This document shows positions 5,803-5,804 of a stretch of DNA of 5,804 nucleotides, piece after piece. This DNA is from Acetobacteraceae bacterium (GTDB lineage: Bacteria > Pseudomonadota > Alphaproteobacteria > Acetobacterales > Acetobacteraceae). How positions within the stretch are numbered: position 1 is the first letter of the stretch; each line of letters starts with the position of its first letter. The notes below the pieces were generated by a model that searched no databases, had not been told where the DNA came from, and was given only the letters and a program-made list of their open reading frames with translations. The translations under genes were made by a program, and so were the position numbers. The stretch spans positions 1-5,804 of the forward strand of contig DAHWNE010000236.1 in the NCBI GenBank assembly GCA_027340195.1, read 5' to 3'.

Positions 5803-5804
5803 TG

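Noticed and set aside
5795..5804. Start of the next gene at ATG 5795 or ATG 5802
   Set aside because: One of these is probably real, most likely 5802 by the TGATG overlap, but too few bases are in the window to annotate a gene.
1..5804. CRISPR array, tRNA, insertion sequence, attachment site or diversity-generating repeat
   Set aside because: No regular repeats, cloverleaf, transposase or terminal inverted repeats were seen on either strand; coding sequence fills nearly the whole window.

Overview
The window is GC-rich DNA carrying one plus-strand block of phage structural genes: the neck-to-tail part of a contractile-tailed (myovirus-type) prophage, phage or phage-derived particle. GC-rich third codon positions and the style of the proteins suggest a proteobacterial host, possibly an alphaproteobacterium such as Acetobacteraceae. 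That host call is inference, because the window holds no chromosomal marker gene. All supported genes lie on the plus strand with gaps of 34 bases or less or with overlapping stops and starts, so this looks like the middle of one long late operon. No promoter or terminator is visible.

Layout. Positions 1-591 hold the 3' part of a structural gene cut by the window edge, probably a neck or connector protein. Positions 591-1400 encode a 269-aa protein in the usual tail-terminator position. Positions 1435-1581 encode a 48-residue protein with a good ribosome binding site. Positions 1585-3147 encode the tail sheath (520 aa), the best-supported call, and 3160-3588 the tail tube (142 aa). Positions 3588-4099 hold the tail assembly chaperone pair: a 113-aa short form and a 170-aa long form made by -1 ribosomal frameshifting. 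Positions 4096-4476 encode an HK97-gp10-like protein. Positions 4473-5588 encode a 371-aa, arginine-rich protein where a tape measure would be expected. Positions 5596-5802 encode a 68-aa protein of unknown function, and a further gene probably starts at the last bases.

How the parts fit. Sheath and tube form the contractile tail shaft. The terminator-like and gp10-like proteins would cap the tail or join it to the head. The frameshifted chaperones would load the tape measure for tube polymerisation. Two observations stand out. First, the frameshift site is very complete: slippery GGGAAAC flush against the zero-frame stop, a 6-base spacer, then a 9-bp perfect stem extended by a second inner stem. 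Second, the tape-measure-position gene is short, has ordered-looking ends and a disordered arginine-rich middle, and uses codons unlike the sheath gene. It may be a minimal or eroded tape measure, or a different kind of protein.
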